From: Paenibacillus sp. 37
Lineage (GTDB): Bacteria > Bacillota > Bacilli > Paenibacillales > Paenibacillaceae
Direction of reading: 5' to 3'
NCBI RefSeq assembly: GCF_008386395.1
Contig: NZ_CP043761.1
Span: 2,356,001-2,420,000 of the forward strand
DNA: 64,000 nt
Both the position numbers and the translations under genes were made by a program. This document shows, in pieces, positions 18,115 to 27,375 of this stretch (its first letter is position 1; each line of letters opens with the position of its first letter). The notes beneath the pieces were generated by a model. It was not told the DNA's origin and ran no database searches. It saw nothing but the letters and a program-made list of their open reading frames with translations.

Positions 18115-18152
18115 GCCCAATGTTAAGCTTCAAAGCGTAAGGCTGATAGCAG

Positions 18153-18211
18153 CGAGTGAGATGAGTTCTAACTGAGCCAGTGTGGCTCAGATCAGAGCGT
18201 TATCTTACTCG
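18153..18211. other. Nested inverted repeats between convergent genes
   Basis: An outer stem CGAGTGAGAT / ATCTTACTCG (18153-18162 and 18202-18211) encloses an inner perfect stem CTGAGCC / GGCTCAG (18172-18178 and 18184-18190). There is no T run, so it is not itself a classical terminator; one follows at 18239. Confidence 0.45.
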
Positions 18212-18238
18212 TTGGCTGGAAAGTTGATAAAAAAGATA

Positions 18239-18283
18239 AAGAAGGTGTTTGCAGCTGAATAGCTGTGAGCACCTTCTTCTTTT
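18239..18283. terminator. Bidirectional intrinsic terminator
   Basis: AAGAAGGTG pairs with CACCTTCTT and an inner GCAGCT/AGCTGT pairing continues the stem; T-rich on the plus side and A-rich on the other, serving both the lipoprotein gene and the convergent AraC gene. Confidence 0.8.
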
Positions 18284-19202
18284 ATACCTGAACCAAGGCA
18301 GATTCCATGGCTACGTTCTCATAGAACAATTTGCGATACTGTGATGGTGTGGTGGCTTTATGCTTTTTAAATGTAGTGATGAAGTAGCTTAGATGCTCAA
18401 AACCCACATCCATGGCGATATCAACAATTTTGTGATCCGTATTCTCAAGCTGAACGCAGGCCTGTTGAACGCGGTAATAGTTAATGTAATCAACCGGGGT
18501 TTTCTGCACCATCTGTTTGAAGAAACGGCAGAAGTGTCCTTCGCTCATATTGGCTTCATCAGCCAGTTCTTTCAGCTTCAATGGCTCAGGATAACGCTTG
18601 TGGATATAGCCGAGCACGGATTTCAGGCGCTCTACCTTGTCATGACTCCCTGTAGCGATGGTGCCTTTGAGCGGAGCAGGTCTCATATGTTCGAACATAC
18701 GGGCAAATATGAGATACAGGTACGCTTTCGTTGACATTTCACACGTTTCTGTTCGGGCAGCATGGTCAGCGAATATGCGTTGCAGGTGATCCAGAATTTC
18801 TTGTCCCCAATCCTCATCTGCCTTGATATGAGAAGGGGGGATCACGGTTTTACGCACCAGTGGACCGATGAATTTCTCCTGTACCGTATCGAAGGTGCGG
18901 CTGCCAAGCAGCTCCGGATTAAATACAATGGAAGAGAATACACAGGGAATATCACCTTTCAGATAACCTGCATGAATCTCACCTCGATTGATAAAAATGG
19001 CTTCTCCAGCTTGAACCTCAATGGTGTTCATATCAATCTGAAAGACCGCACAGCCCTGAGTAACCATGGTGAACTCCATTTCATCATGCCAGTGGCAATC
19101 CAGAATGCTATCGCCGTTCAGCTGTTGTATATCGGGGTACACACTGACTGGATACATGGCATTGCCGTGAATTCGGTCTTCGCGTAATCGTTCACGTTCC
19201 AT
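18282..19202 (-). CDS. AraC-family regulator with cupin sensor domain
   Basis: 306 residues. Residues about 15-120 form a cupin-type ligand-binding barrel (CHWDEMEFTMVTQGCAVFQID, FINRGEIHAGY); residues about 200-295 form the two-HTH AraC domain (LADEANMSEGHFCRFFKQM, AMDVGFEHLSYFITTFKKH). The ATG is preceded by AAAGGAGG. It is transcribed away from the GH31 gene, 172 bases apart, the usual layout for a local activator responding to a sugar. Inferred role: control of the alpha-xylosidase, kinase and GH3 genes. Confidence 0.88.
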   Translation of the reverse strand: MERERLREDRIHGNAMYPVSVYPDIQQLNGDSILDCHWHDEMEFTMVTQGCAVFQIDMNTIEVQAGEAIFINRGEIHAGYLKGDIPCVFSSIVFNPELLGSRTFDTVQEKFIGPLVRKTVIPPSHIKADEDWGQEILDHLQRIFADHAARTETCEMSTKAYLYLIFARMFEHMRPAPLKGTIATGSHDKVERLKSVLGYIHKRYPEPLKLKELADEANMSEGHFCRFFKQMVQKTPVDYINYYRVQQACVQLENTDHKIVDIAMDVGFEHLSYFITTFKKHKATTPSQYRKLFYENVAMESALVQV

Positions 19203-19231
19203 ATCAACGCCTCCTTTTACTTCATTTTTAA

Positions 19232-19245
19232 TGTAATCGTTTCCA
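19232..19245. promoter_or_regulatory. Candidate CcpA cre site
   Basis: TGTAATCGTTTCCA fits the cre consensus TGWAANCGNTNWCA with one mismatch (C at position 12). It lies in the divergent AraC-GH31 gap, 30 bases upstream of the AraC start, where it could place either gene under glucose repression. Confidence 0.5.
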
Positions 19246-19374
19246 AAGTTTGGTGTTGATGTTCAAGAATCGGATGGTTATTATCAAAATCGTGATATAT
19301 TTAGTCAAAATAAGAGAAGAAATTCATTATTAATATCAATATTATTATAGTATAACCAAAGGGGGAAAGAAAAC

Positions 19375-21693
19375 ATGAAATTTACTGATGGATTCTGGAT
19401 GACTCGTGAAGGGTACCAGATTCAAAACCCGACTGACATTCGTGATATTGTACAAAAAGATAATTCTTTGACCGTATATGCGGCAACTAAATATATTCGC
19501 AGCAAAGGCGACACGTTGAACGGTACATTGCTTAAAGCAACATACAGCTCACCTATGCCAAACGTTATTCGTGTAACCTTGAATCACCATAAAGGCGGAG
19601 TGAAAAAAGGGCCTGTATTTGAGCTCAACACGCAAGATGCAAACGTTGACATCTCGAAAAATGAACAAGACGCAGTTTTGAAAAGCGGTAACCTGGAAGT
19701 TCAAATCGACAAAACAAACGGTTGGGACGTTAGCTTCCTATATGGAGGAAAGCGTATTACAGGTAGTGGTCAAAGAGCGGCTGGTTATATTACAGGTCCA
19801 AGCAAGGAAGCGTACTTCCGCGAGCAGCTTGATCTCGGTATTGGTGAATATGTTTACGGACTCGGTGAGCGCTTCACACCGTTTGTTAAGAATGGCCAAA
19901 TCGTCGATACCTGGAATGAGGACGGCGGTACAAGCAGTGAGCAGTCATATAAAAACATTCCGTTCTACTTGTCCAATAAAGGATATGGTGTATTTGTAAA
20001 CCATCCGGAACGCGTATCCTATGAGATTGCATCTGAAAATGTATCCAAAGTTCAATTCAGCGTAGAAGGAGAGACTCTGGAGTACTTCATTATCGGCGGT
20101 GACAATCCAAAGGATGTACTTGATAATTATACGAAATTGACAGGTAAACCAGCACTTCCACCAGCATGGACATTTGGTCTGTGGCTGACAACTTCATTCA
20201 CAACGGATTATGATGAAGCAACGGTTAACCATTTTGTAGATGGTATGGCTGAACGTGATCTTCCGCTGTCTGTATTCCACTTTGACTGCTTCTGGATGAA
20301 GGAATACCAATGGTCTGATTTCGTCTGGGATGAAGCGATGTTCCCGGATCCGGAAGGCATGCTTGCACGTCTGAAAGAAAAGGGCCTCAAAATCTGTGCT
20401 TGGATCAATCCATATATTGCAGAAAAATCCTACTTGTTCGATGAAGGTATGGAGAACGGTTATCTGGTCAAAACAGCCGATGGTAGCGTATGGCAATGGG
20501 ATATGTGGCAAGCAGGTATGGCTCTGGTTGACTTCACGAATCCGGATGCTGTGAATTGGTATAAGAGTAAGCTCGAAGTCCTGCTTGATCAAGGTGTAGA
20601 TTCCTTCAAGACCGACTTCGGCGAAAGAATTCCGACAGATGTCGTGTACTTCGATGGTTCTGATCCGGTTAAAATGCACAACTATTATACACAACTGTAT
20701 AACAAAGCTGTATTTGAATTGCTCGAAGAGAAGATTGGCAAAAACGAAGCTGCTCTGTTTGCACGTTCCGCAACAGCAGGTGGTCAACAGTTCCCGGTTC
20801 ACTGGGGTGGTGACTGTTCTTCCACGTATGAATCCATGGCTGAATCGCTTCGCGGTGGCCTGTCACTGGGGCTTTCCGGTTTCGGATTCTGGAGCCATGA
20901 TATCAGTGGTTTTGAAAGCACAGCGAGCCCTGACGTATACAAACGCTGGGTACAATTCGGACTTTTATCTTCACACAGCCGCCTGCATGGCAGCACTTCG
21001 TATCGTGTGCCTTGGCTGTTTGACGAGGAATCCGTGGACGTTGTTCGTGATTTTACCAAACTCAAAATCAGCCTGATGCCGTACCTGTACAATTCTGCGG
21101 TAGAGTCAACGGTAAAAGGTATTCCGATGATGCGCGCTATGCTGCTGGACTTCCCAGAGGACCCAACAACATACAGCCTGGATACGCAATACATGTTTGG
21201 TGACTCGATTTTGGTGGCTCCAATCTTCAACAAGGAAGGCGATGTGCGTTATTACCTGCCTGAAGGAACTTGGACGAACTATCTGACAGGAGCGAAAGTA
21301 CAAGGTGGACGCTGGATCAGTGAAAACCATGACTTCAAAACACTGCCAATGATGGTCAAACCAAACAGCTTGATCGCTGTGGGTGCGGTGGATAACAAAC
21401 CGGATTACGACTTTGCAAATGATGTATCTCTGCACTTGTTCGAGCTGGCTGATGGTCAAACGGCTCAAGCTGTCGTTGTGAACCAAGCTGCTGAACAGGA
21501 GCTAACAGTTAACGTTACACGTAATGGATCAGTGCTGGATGTTCGTGCTGAAGGTGCAGGTAAACCTTGGAACATCGTGCTTCGTGGTATTGAAAGTGTA
21601 TCCAGCGTTGAAGGTGGTTCCCAAATGTCTGGTGCAACGGGTGTTGTTGTTACGGCAGCAACAGGTGCAAGCGCGCTTACAATCCAACTGTAA
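19375..21693 (+). CDS. yicI: Alpha-xylosidase, GH31 (YicI-like)
   Basis: 772 residues, the length of Escherichia coli YicI. The catalytic nucleophile Asp414 lies in FKTDFGERIPTD and the acid/base Asp480 in WGGDCSSTYESM; these match YicI Asp416 and Asp482 in spacing. The DGSDPVKMHNYY block after the nucleophile is also YicI-like, which favours alpha-xylosidase over alpha-glucosidase. The N-terminal beta-sandwich and C-terminal beta domains are present. No signal peptide: it acts on imported xyloglucan or isoprimeverose-type oligosaccharides. First gene of a probable unit with the kinase and the GH3 enzyme; a modest hairpin lies between. Confidence 0.93.
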   Translation: MKFTDGFWMTREGYQIQNPTDIRDIVQKDNSLTVYAATKYIRSKGDTLNGTLLKATYSSPMPNVIRVTLNHHKGGVKKGPVFELNTQDANVDISKNEQDAVLKSGNLEVQIDKTNGWDVSFLYGGKRITGSGQRAAGYITGPSKEAYFREQLDLGIGEYVYGLGERFTPFVKNGQIVDTWNEDGGTSSEQSYKNIPFYLSNKGYGVFVNHPERVSYEIASENVSKVQFSVEGETLEYFIIGGDNPKDVLDNYTKLTGKPALPPAWTFGLWLTTSFTTDYDEATVNHFVDGMAERDLPLSVFHFDCFWMKEYQWSDFVWDEAMFPDPEGMLARLKEKGLKICAWINPYIAEKSYLFDEGMENGYLVKTADGSVWQWDMWQAGMALVDFTNPDAVNWYKSKLEVLLDQGVDSFKTDFGERIPTDVVYFDGSDPVKMHNYYTQLYNKAVFELLEEKIGKNEAALFARSATAGGQQFPVHWGGDCSSTYESMAESLRGGLSLGLSGFGFWSHDISGFESTASPDVYKRWVQFGLLSSHSRLHGSTSYRVPWLFDEESVDVVRDFTKLKISLMPYLYNSAVESTVKGIPMMRAMLLDFPEDPTTYSLDTQYMFGDSILVAPIFNKEGDVRYYLPEGTWTNYLTGAKVQGGRWISENHDFKTLPMMVKPNSLIAVGAVDNKPDYDFANDVSLHLFELADGQTAQAVVVNQAAEQELTVNVTRNGSVLDVRAEGAGKPWNIVLRGIESVSSVEGGSQMSGATGVVVTAATGASALTIQL

Positions 21694-21714
21694 AATGATA
21701 TAGTAGAAGAAAAG

Positions 21715-21742
21715 GACGGTGCCGAAAGGTGCCGTCTGTTTG
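21715..21742 (+). terminator. Weak terminator or processing hairpin after GH31
   Basis: GACGGTGCC-GAAA-GGTGCCGTC forms a 9-base-pair stem with two wobbles and a GAAA tetraloop. The following TGTTTGTCT is only partly U-rich, so read-through into the next genes is likely. Confidence 0.5.
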
Positions 21743-21768
21743 TCTACGATGATAGGAGATTGAATGAA

Positions 21769-22779
21769 ATGAGTACAATGAATTCCGGTTTGCACTGCAC
21801 GATATCAGCAGAGATGCTGCATCAACTGGTAGAGATTAATTTTGGAAGCGATACCAAAGTGAAGGAGTTTGGTCTCCTGCAAGGTGGACTTTTTAATACA
21901 ACTTATCGGATTCACCTTGAACATACATCCTATGCGGATGTGATTTTACGTTTGGCTCCAGAGCGGGGAGAGATGGCGGCTGGTTCTGCGAGTGACCCAC
22001 TCTTTTCTTTTGAACGTACGATGATGGCGGCTGAACCGATTGTGTATGAATATTACCGTAAGGCAGGCATTCCTGCTCCCAACATTATCGCCTGTGATGA
22101 TAGCGGATCCATCATTCCGAGAACGTACATGTTTATGGAGTTTATTCCAAGTAAGCAGCTGGATCACGCATCAATTTCAGACATAGACAAAGAGCGATTG
22201 TATCATCAGCTTGGCGTCTATACCGCCATCATGCATCAGATCGAGGGGGCATCGTTTGGGTGGCCGCTGGGAGATGGGACGATTAGAGGCTCGGATCAAT
22301 GGTCCGAGGTGCTGCACTCTTTTGCAGAAGAAACGGCACTTAAAGCGGCACAAGTCAATTATATGTCAGGTGTGGGAGAAGAGATCGCTGCTATTTTCAT
22401 CCAAAATAAAGATTTATTTGATCATGTGACCCGTCCGGTACTCGTTCATAATGACCTGTGGGAAGCAAATGTGCTTGTTCATCAGGAAAAGGGTGAGCTA
22501 AACATTGCGGCCATCATTGATGGAGATCGTTCCATGTTTGCCGACAGGGAGTTTGAAGCCATATTGTCAACAGAATCAGCGGCTTTTCATGAAGGATATG
22601 ATCGTCCACTGGACTCATCCGCTGAAGGACAGGCACGCAGGCTTGCGTACCGAATACTGTCTTCGTATTTTAATGCCTACGTTCATGAACATCAGGTCAA
22701 TCAACCTGAAGATGGTCAGAAGTATCGCCAGCGTACGCTGGATTTACTGGAGCAATGGAAGCAACTTGGACTTCACTAA
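21769..22779 (+). CDS. APH-fold small-molecule kinase
   Basis: 336 residues from ATG 21769, which has GGAG 10 bases upstream; a TTG at 21760 abuts the ribosome site. The fold is that of aminoglycoside/choline kinases: nucleotide-loop region GLLQGGLFNTTYRI, Brenner motif VLVHNDLWEANVLV (catalytic Asp, metal-binding Asn) and the second metal motif IIDGDRSMFADREFE. The usual DFG/DWE here reads DGD. The target is not evident; aminoglycoside resistance is unlikely in this setting. Its place between GH31 and GH3 genes suggests phosphorylation of a sugar or other small molecule released by them (inference). The GH3 gene starts 19 bases downstream. Confidence 0.75.
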   Translation: MSTMNSGLHCTISAEMLHQLVEINFGSDTKVKEFGLLQGGLFNTTYRIHLEHTSYADVILRLAPERGEMAAGSASDPLFSFERTMMAAEPIVYEYYRKAGIPAPNIIACDDSGSIIPRTYMFMEFIPSKQLDHASISDIDKERLYHQLGVYTAIMHQIEGASFGWPLGDGTIRGSDQWSEVLHSFAEETALKAAQVNYMSGVGEEIAAIFIQNKDLFDHVTRPVLVHNDLWEANVLVHQEKGELNIAAIIDGDRSMFADREFEAILSTESAAFHEGYDRPLDSSAEGQARRLAYRILSSYFNAYVHEHQVNQPEDGQKYRQRTLDLLEQWKQLGLH

Positions 22780-22798
22780 TTCGTAGGAGGAATGAAGG

Positions 22799-25750
22799 AT
22801 GAAGGAGTATCATCAATACCCGATGTGGGATGCGTCACTTTCACTTGAGGAAAGGTTGGATGACCTGATTGCACGATTGACAACGGAGGAGAAGATCAGA
22901 CTAATTCCTACACGCGAAGCAGCTGTACCAAGACTGGGCATTCCAGCCTACAACGTTGGGGGCGAAGCTGCCCACGGGGTTGCATGGAAAGGGGAGGCAA
23001 CGGTATTTCCACAACCGCTCGGTCTATCAAGTACTTGGAATACAAGGCTCATGCGGGAGATTGGTTCAGTCATTGGTGATGAAGCTAGGGCATACCATCA
23101 CCGTGATCCTGAGGTTCACGGGTTAACATTGTGGGCACCAACGGTTGATCTGGAACGTGACCCACGCTGGGGCAGAACGGAAGAGGGATATGGCGAGGAC
23201 CCGGTCCTCACGGGAGAAATGTCGGCAGCTCTCGTCAAAGGTATGCAGGGAAATGATCCTTTTTATCTGAAAATGGTCGCAACATTAAAACACTTTTTTG
23301 CCAATAATAATGAGAAAGATCGGCTGAATTGTTCATCCAGCATCGATCCGCGCAATCTGCGGGAATATTATTTAAAAGCATTTGAGACACCATTTGTGGA
23401 AGGTGGAGCCTTGTCCATGATGACAGCTTACAATTCCATCAATGGTACACCTGCCATTGAAAGTCCATATGTGAATGATGTGGTTAAGGGTGAGTGGGCG
23501 ATGCCTGGGTTTATTGTATGTGATGGCGGAGACCTGTCACAGACGGTGAACTATCATGGTTATCACACCAGTCATGCCGAATCAGCAGCAGGTGCGTTGA
23601 AGGCAGGAGTGGATTGTCTTACGGATGAAGTTGATCTTGTTGTATCTGCTCTGGAAGAGGCTCTTGATCAGGATCTGTTGGAGATCGCTGATTTGAACCG
23701 AGCAATTCGTAACATCTTCGGTGTGCGAATGCGACTTGGACAACTGGATCAGTCGGGACGGAACCCGTATGCCTCCATACCCGAGTCTGTACTATGTGCA
23801 CCAGAACACGCCAAACTTAGTTATCGTGCCGCTGCCGAATCCATTGTTTTACTCCAAAATGACGGATTGCTTCCCTTGAAGCCAGAAGCATTACAGAAAA
23901 TTAGTGTGATTGGACCCCTTTCCGATGTTGTCTATACCGATTGGTACAGTGGCACACTGCCTTATCGTGTATCCGTCCTCGATGGATTGCGTAATCGACT
24001 ACCTCATTCAGACATAACGTATTCAGATGGGAATGACCGTATTCAGCTGAAGACAACAGACGGTCAGGTTATAACCTTGGGTGCGGAAGGTACGCTCGTC
24101 GCTGTACCGGAGGATAGTGCACCTGCAGCCGCCGAGTTTGTACATCAGGATTGGGGCTCGGGAAGTCATACGCTGAGAAGTGTGAACAATCATCGATACG
24201 TTAGTTTAACCGAGCAAGGCATCTATCAGGCAAACGCACCGGAGATTGGTGGCTGGTTTGTGAAGGAAGTTGTTCGCATAGATCCTCTAACGGATGGAAG
24301 TAACACCTTGCGGACGTGGAACGGTATTCCGGTTGGACTGAGCGAATATCAGGGACAGGCTGCTGTATCACCACCACGGCCACAAGGAGAACAAACTACA
24401 GCTACAAGTACAACTCAGGACAATGTGAGTGCCTCTGGACACGCAAGTCAATCACCAGGCAATACACAGATACCTTCTGCATTCAATATTGATATTGTGA
24501 CCAGCGGAATACAACAAGCCGTAGAAGCTGCACGTAGCAGTCAGGCATCTGTCGTTGTTGTTGGCAACAGCCCATATATCAACGGCAAAGAAGAAATTGA
24601 CCGCCCAAGTCTGCTGCTTCCTCCGAGTCAGGTCGAGCTTGTCAAAGCCGTGTGTGAAGCCAATCCCAATACGGTGGTTGTCATTATGGGCAGTTATCCA
24701 TTTGCCTTGCAGGAGTTGAAAGGTATTGCCCGCGCAATCGTTTATATGACACATGCTGGTCAGGAATTGGGTAATGCGCTTGCAGATGTGCTGTTAGGTT
24801 ATTATGCCCCGGCAGGCAGATTGAATATGACATGGTATGAAGACGAATCACAGCTTCCTGACATGATGGATTATGACATCATTCAGAATGGCATGACTTA
24901 TATGTATCATGAAGGACCGGTTCAATATGCATTTGGTCATGGCCTGACGTATTCCGAATTCGAATACGAAGCGATTCGTGTAAATCGTAGTGCTCCGGTG
25001 GAAGACACCACCACAGATCAATTAAAGATTGAAGTGGAGATACACAACACAGGTGAACGTGACAGTGATGAAGTCGTACAGATCTATGGATCTTCCTATA
25101 CCTCCCGAGTGAAACGTGCTCAGAAGCAACTGCTTGCTTTCCGTCGTGTTCATGTCAAAGCAGGGACGCGTGTTACGATAAGTTTAGAAGTCCCTGTTCA
25201 GAAGCTGGCGCTATGGGATGTTACCCGAGATCGATACTGCCTGGAGACATCGACCTGGGCCATGCTGGCAGGGCGTTCTTCTGCAGATATACGTCAGTCG
25301 GCTGATATTGAAATTGAAGGTGAGACGATTCCGGATCGTCCGCTGCACTTGCTTACCTTTGCCGAGAATTACGATGTTTGTAGAGGTGTTCTGTTGGATG
25401 AATGTCTGGAAGGACGTTCGGCAGTTCGGGCAATTAACCAGGAAGAACCTTTATATCGAGATGGTCAGTCATCCTGGATCGCTTTCAACCATAATGCTGT
25501 TCAGGAAGTACAAGGATTTGAAGCCAGAGTGGCAGCTTATGGGGAAGAGGGCAGACTTGAGATTCGTTCTGGAGGACTGGAGGGCGAACTGCTTGGTGTG
25601 TGTGAGGTTTCTGGACCTGGTGGCAGTGTGAATGGAAAAGATATCAAGTGGACAACGGTCCAGTGTTCGCTTGAGGCGCCCCATAAGGTGAATGAGCTGT
25701 ATATTATTTTCAAAGGTGGAGCAGCGTTGCGCCACTTTAGATTGTTGTAG
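22799..25750 (+). CDS. GH3 beta-glycosidase (beta-xylosidase/beta-glucosidase) with inserted domains
   Basis: 983 residues, longer than the common 700-800. The N-terminal barrel has PAYNVGGEAAHGVAW, WAPTVDLERDPRWGRTEEGYGEDP and the nucleophile Asp242 in GFIVCDGGDL. The second alpha/beta domain starts near residue 345. It is interrupted by about residues 405-520, a Gly/Asn-rich beta stretch (SVNNHRYVSLTEQGIYQA) resembling fascin-like beta-trefoil modules found in some GH3 enzymes, and by a Ser/Thr/Pro/Gln-rich linker (about 520-562). A fibronectin-III-like domain and about 120 extra C-terminal residues follow. No signal peptide. The residues around the barrel favour beta-xylosidase or beta-glucosidase; the exact substrate is unresolved. 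Confidence 0.9.
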   Translation: MKEYHQYPMWDASLSLEERLDDLIARLTTEEKIRLIPTREAAVPRLGIPAYNVGGEAAHGVAWKGEATVFPQPLGLSSTWNTRLMREIGSVIGDEARAYHHRDPEVHGLTLWAPTVDLERDPRWGRTEEGYGEDPVLTGEMSAALVKGMQGNDPFYLKMVATLKHFFANNNEKDRLNCSSSIDPRNLREYYLKAFETPFVEGGALSMMTAYNSINGTPAIESPYVNDVVKGEWAMPGFIVCDGGDLSQTVNYHGYHTSHAESAAGALKAGVDCLTDEVDLVVSALEEALDQDLLEIADLNRAIRNIFGVRMRLGQLDQSGRNPYASIPESVLCAPEHAKLSYRAAAESIVLLQNDGLLPLKPEALQKISVIGPLSDVVYTDWYSGTLPYRVSVLDGLRNRLPHSDITYSDGNDRIQLKTTDGQVITLGAEGTLVAVPEDSAPAAAEFVHQDWGSGSHTLRSVNNHRYVSLTEQGIYQANAPEIGGWFVKEVVRIDPLTDGSNTLRTWNGIPVGLSEYQGQAAVSPPRPQGEQTTATSTTQDNVSASGHASQSPGNTQIPSAFNIDIVTSGIQQAVEAARSSQASVVVVGNSPYINGKEEIDRPSLLLPPSQVELVKAVCEANPNTVVVIMGSYPFALQELKGIARAIVYMTHAGQELGNALADVLLGYYAPAGRLNMTWYEDESQLPDMMDYDIIQNGMTYMYHEGPVQYAFGHGLTYSEFEYEAIRVNRSAPVEDTTTDQLKIEVEIHNTGERDSDEVVQIYGSSYTSRVKRAQKQLLAFRRVHVKAGTRVTISLEVPVQKLALWDVTRDRYCLETSTWAMLAGRSSADIRQSADIEIEGETIPDRPLHLLTFAENYDVCRGVLLDECLEGRSAVRAINQEEPLYRDGQSSWIAFNHNAVQEVQGFEARVAAYGEEGRLEIRSGGLEGELLGVCEVSGPGGSVNGKDIKWTTVQCSLEAPHKVNELYIIFKGGAALRHFRLL

Positions 25751-25773
25751 TTGTAGACATCATGAACCAAAGG

Positions 25774-25806
25774 AGCTGTCTTGCATAAATTCGTGCAGGC
25801 AGCTTA
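25774..25806 (+). terminator. Possible terminator hairpin after GH3
   Basis: AGCTGTCTTGCA pairs with TGCAGGCAGCT around an 8-base loop with one bulge; the tail TTATTTG is only moderately U-rich. Confidence 0.5.
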
Positions 25807-25909
25807 TTTGTGTGAACAAGCGGTAACATCCAGCATGTCCTGAATAATCAACCTCCGAAACAAGCACAATAATGCTGTTGTGTGTAGAATCTGTAAAGGT
25901 GGTTGTGGT

Positions 25910-27211
25910 ATGAACGATAAAAAGTGGGACCTCGTCGCACTTGCTTCCATCCCTTTAATTATGACCTTGGGTAACTCCATGCTTATACCGATCCTGCCAC
26001 AGATTGAACGTGAGTTGAAGGTATCTGCATTCAAGGTCAGTATGCTTATTACAGTCTACGCTGTAGTTGCCATTCTGCTTATTCCACTCGCAGGATACTT
26101 GTCGGATCGTTTTGGCAGAAAAGCAGTCATTATTCCCAGCCTTATCATTGCAGCCGTCGGGGGTGCTGTAGCTGGTGTGGCTGCATGGATTCTGAACGGA
26201 AATATAGCTTACTGGACCATATTAGGTGGCAGGTTATTACAGGGGGTTGGAGCAGCGGGGGCATTCCCGATTGTGATACCTTTGGTTGGGGACATGTTCA
26301 ATGATGAAGATCAGGTATCTAAAAGTCTGGGAATCATTGAAACTTCGAATACATTTGGCAAAGTGTTAAGTCCAATTCTGGGAGCAGCACTGGCTGTGTG
26401 GTTATGGTACCTACCATTTATGGCTATTCCCGTTCTATGTGTTCTTTCGCTGATCCTGGTTATTTTCTTGGTGAAAACACCCAAGAAAAAAGAAAAACCG
26501 CCCACCTTTACAGAATTTGTGGCTTCCATTAAAGATGTACTAAAAGAAAAAGGACGATGGTTGTACGCCTTGTTTGCGATCGGTGGAATTTGTATGTTTA
26601 TTCTTTTTGGTGTGCTGTATTATCTTTCCGAGACATTGGAGAGCGAGTTCGCCATGAAGGGCATTGTAAAAGGTCTCGTGCTTGCCATTCCGCTAGCGGC
26701 ACTGTGTCTTTTTTCCTTTTTCGCAGGAAAGTGGATCGGAAAGAGTAAGCCTCGTATGAAGTGGATCGGATTTGCAGGTCTTTTTCTTGTAACTGTTTCG
26801 CTGGGTGTTATTGGAGTTTTCGATAATATCTACGTTGTCGTAGGTCTATTCACATTGGGAAGTGCGGGAATAGGGGCAACCTTACCATGTCTGGATGCTC
26901 TAATTACTGAGGGTGTGGACAAAAAGCAGCGAGGTACGATTACGGCTTTGTTCAGTAGCATGCGATTCATCGGTGTATCACTCGGCCCACCTGTTGTTTC
27001 TTTACTCATTGGCAAACAACATTTTTTGCTTTTTGGTGTGCTTGCCGCTTCTGCAGCTGTAGGAGGACTACTTACATTATTTGCAGTTAAGCCGGATAAG
27101 GGAGACCAACCTACTTCAGGAAGCGGACAGAAACAGGACGAACGACACATCGAGCGAATCGAGCCAAGTAGAGGGTATGCTCCTATAAGGCGCAAGAAAA
27201 GTCCATTTTAA
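25910..27211 (+). CDS. MFS efflux transporter
   Basis: 433 residues from ATG 25910, with AAAGGTGG 7 bases upstream; a GTG 30 bases earlier lacks a ribosome site. Twelve predicted membrane spans; the cytoplasmic loop motif AGYLSDRFGRKAVI between spans 2 and 3 is the MFS signature, and GIIETSN/ LGAALAV near span 5 is typical of proton-driven drug/H+ antiporters. The N-terminus (KKWDLVALASIPLIMTLGNS) recalls Bacillus YmfD/YmfE-type exporters, one of which exports the siderophore bacillibactin; cargo here is not known. It converges with the next MFS gene. Confidence 0.85.
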   Translation: MNDKKWDLVALASIPLIMTLGNSMLIPILPQIERELKVSAFKVSMLITVYAVVAILLIPLAGYLSDRFGRKAVIIPSLIIAAVGGAVAGVAAWILNGNIAYWTILGGRLLQGVGAAGAFPIVIPLVGDMFNDEDQVSKSLGIIETSNTFGKVLSPILGAALAVWLWYLPFMAIPVLCVLSLILVIFLVKTPKKKEKPPTFTEFVASIKDVLKEKGRWLYALFAIGGICMFILFGVLYYLSETLESEFAMKGIVKGLVLAIPLAALCLFSFFAGKWIGKSKPRMKWIGFAGLFLVTVSLGVIGVFDNIYVVVGLFTLGSAGIGATLPCLDALITEGVDKKQRGTITALFSSMRFIGVSLGPPVVSLLIGKQHFLLFGVLAASAAVGGLLTLFAVKPDKGDQPTSGSGQKQDERHIERIEPSRGYAPIRRKKSPF

Positions 27212-27286
27212 ATAGAAGGTTCTGTATGCTACGTTCATTCCCAAGCTGTCGTAAGCTTATTAGATCTTCAGATCTGTTCCAATAAA

Positions 27287-27343
27287 AAACGCGTTTACGC
27301 CTAAGAAAGCGGATGAATTTGCTTTCTCGGTGTAAACGCGTTT
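27287..27343. terminator. Bidirectional intrinsic terminator
   Basis: A 12-base-pair perfect stem (AAACGCGTTTAC and complement), continued by AAGAAAGC/GCTTTCTC pairing, between two convergent MFS genes. Confidence 0.85.
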
Positions 27344-27375
27344 CTCGTTTCTATGAGCAGAATGACCTTAACCAA

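Noticed and set aside
21769..22779. Aminoglycoside resistance gene
   Set aside because: The fold matches the APH superfamily only in general; the context is carbohydrate use and no resistance-type substrate motif is visible.
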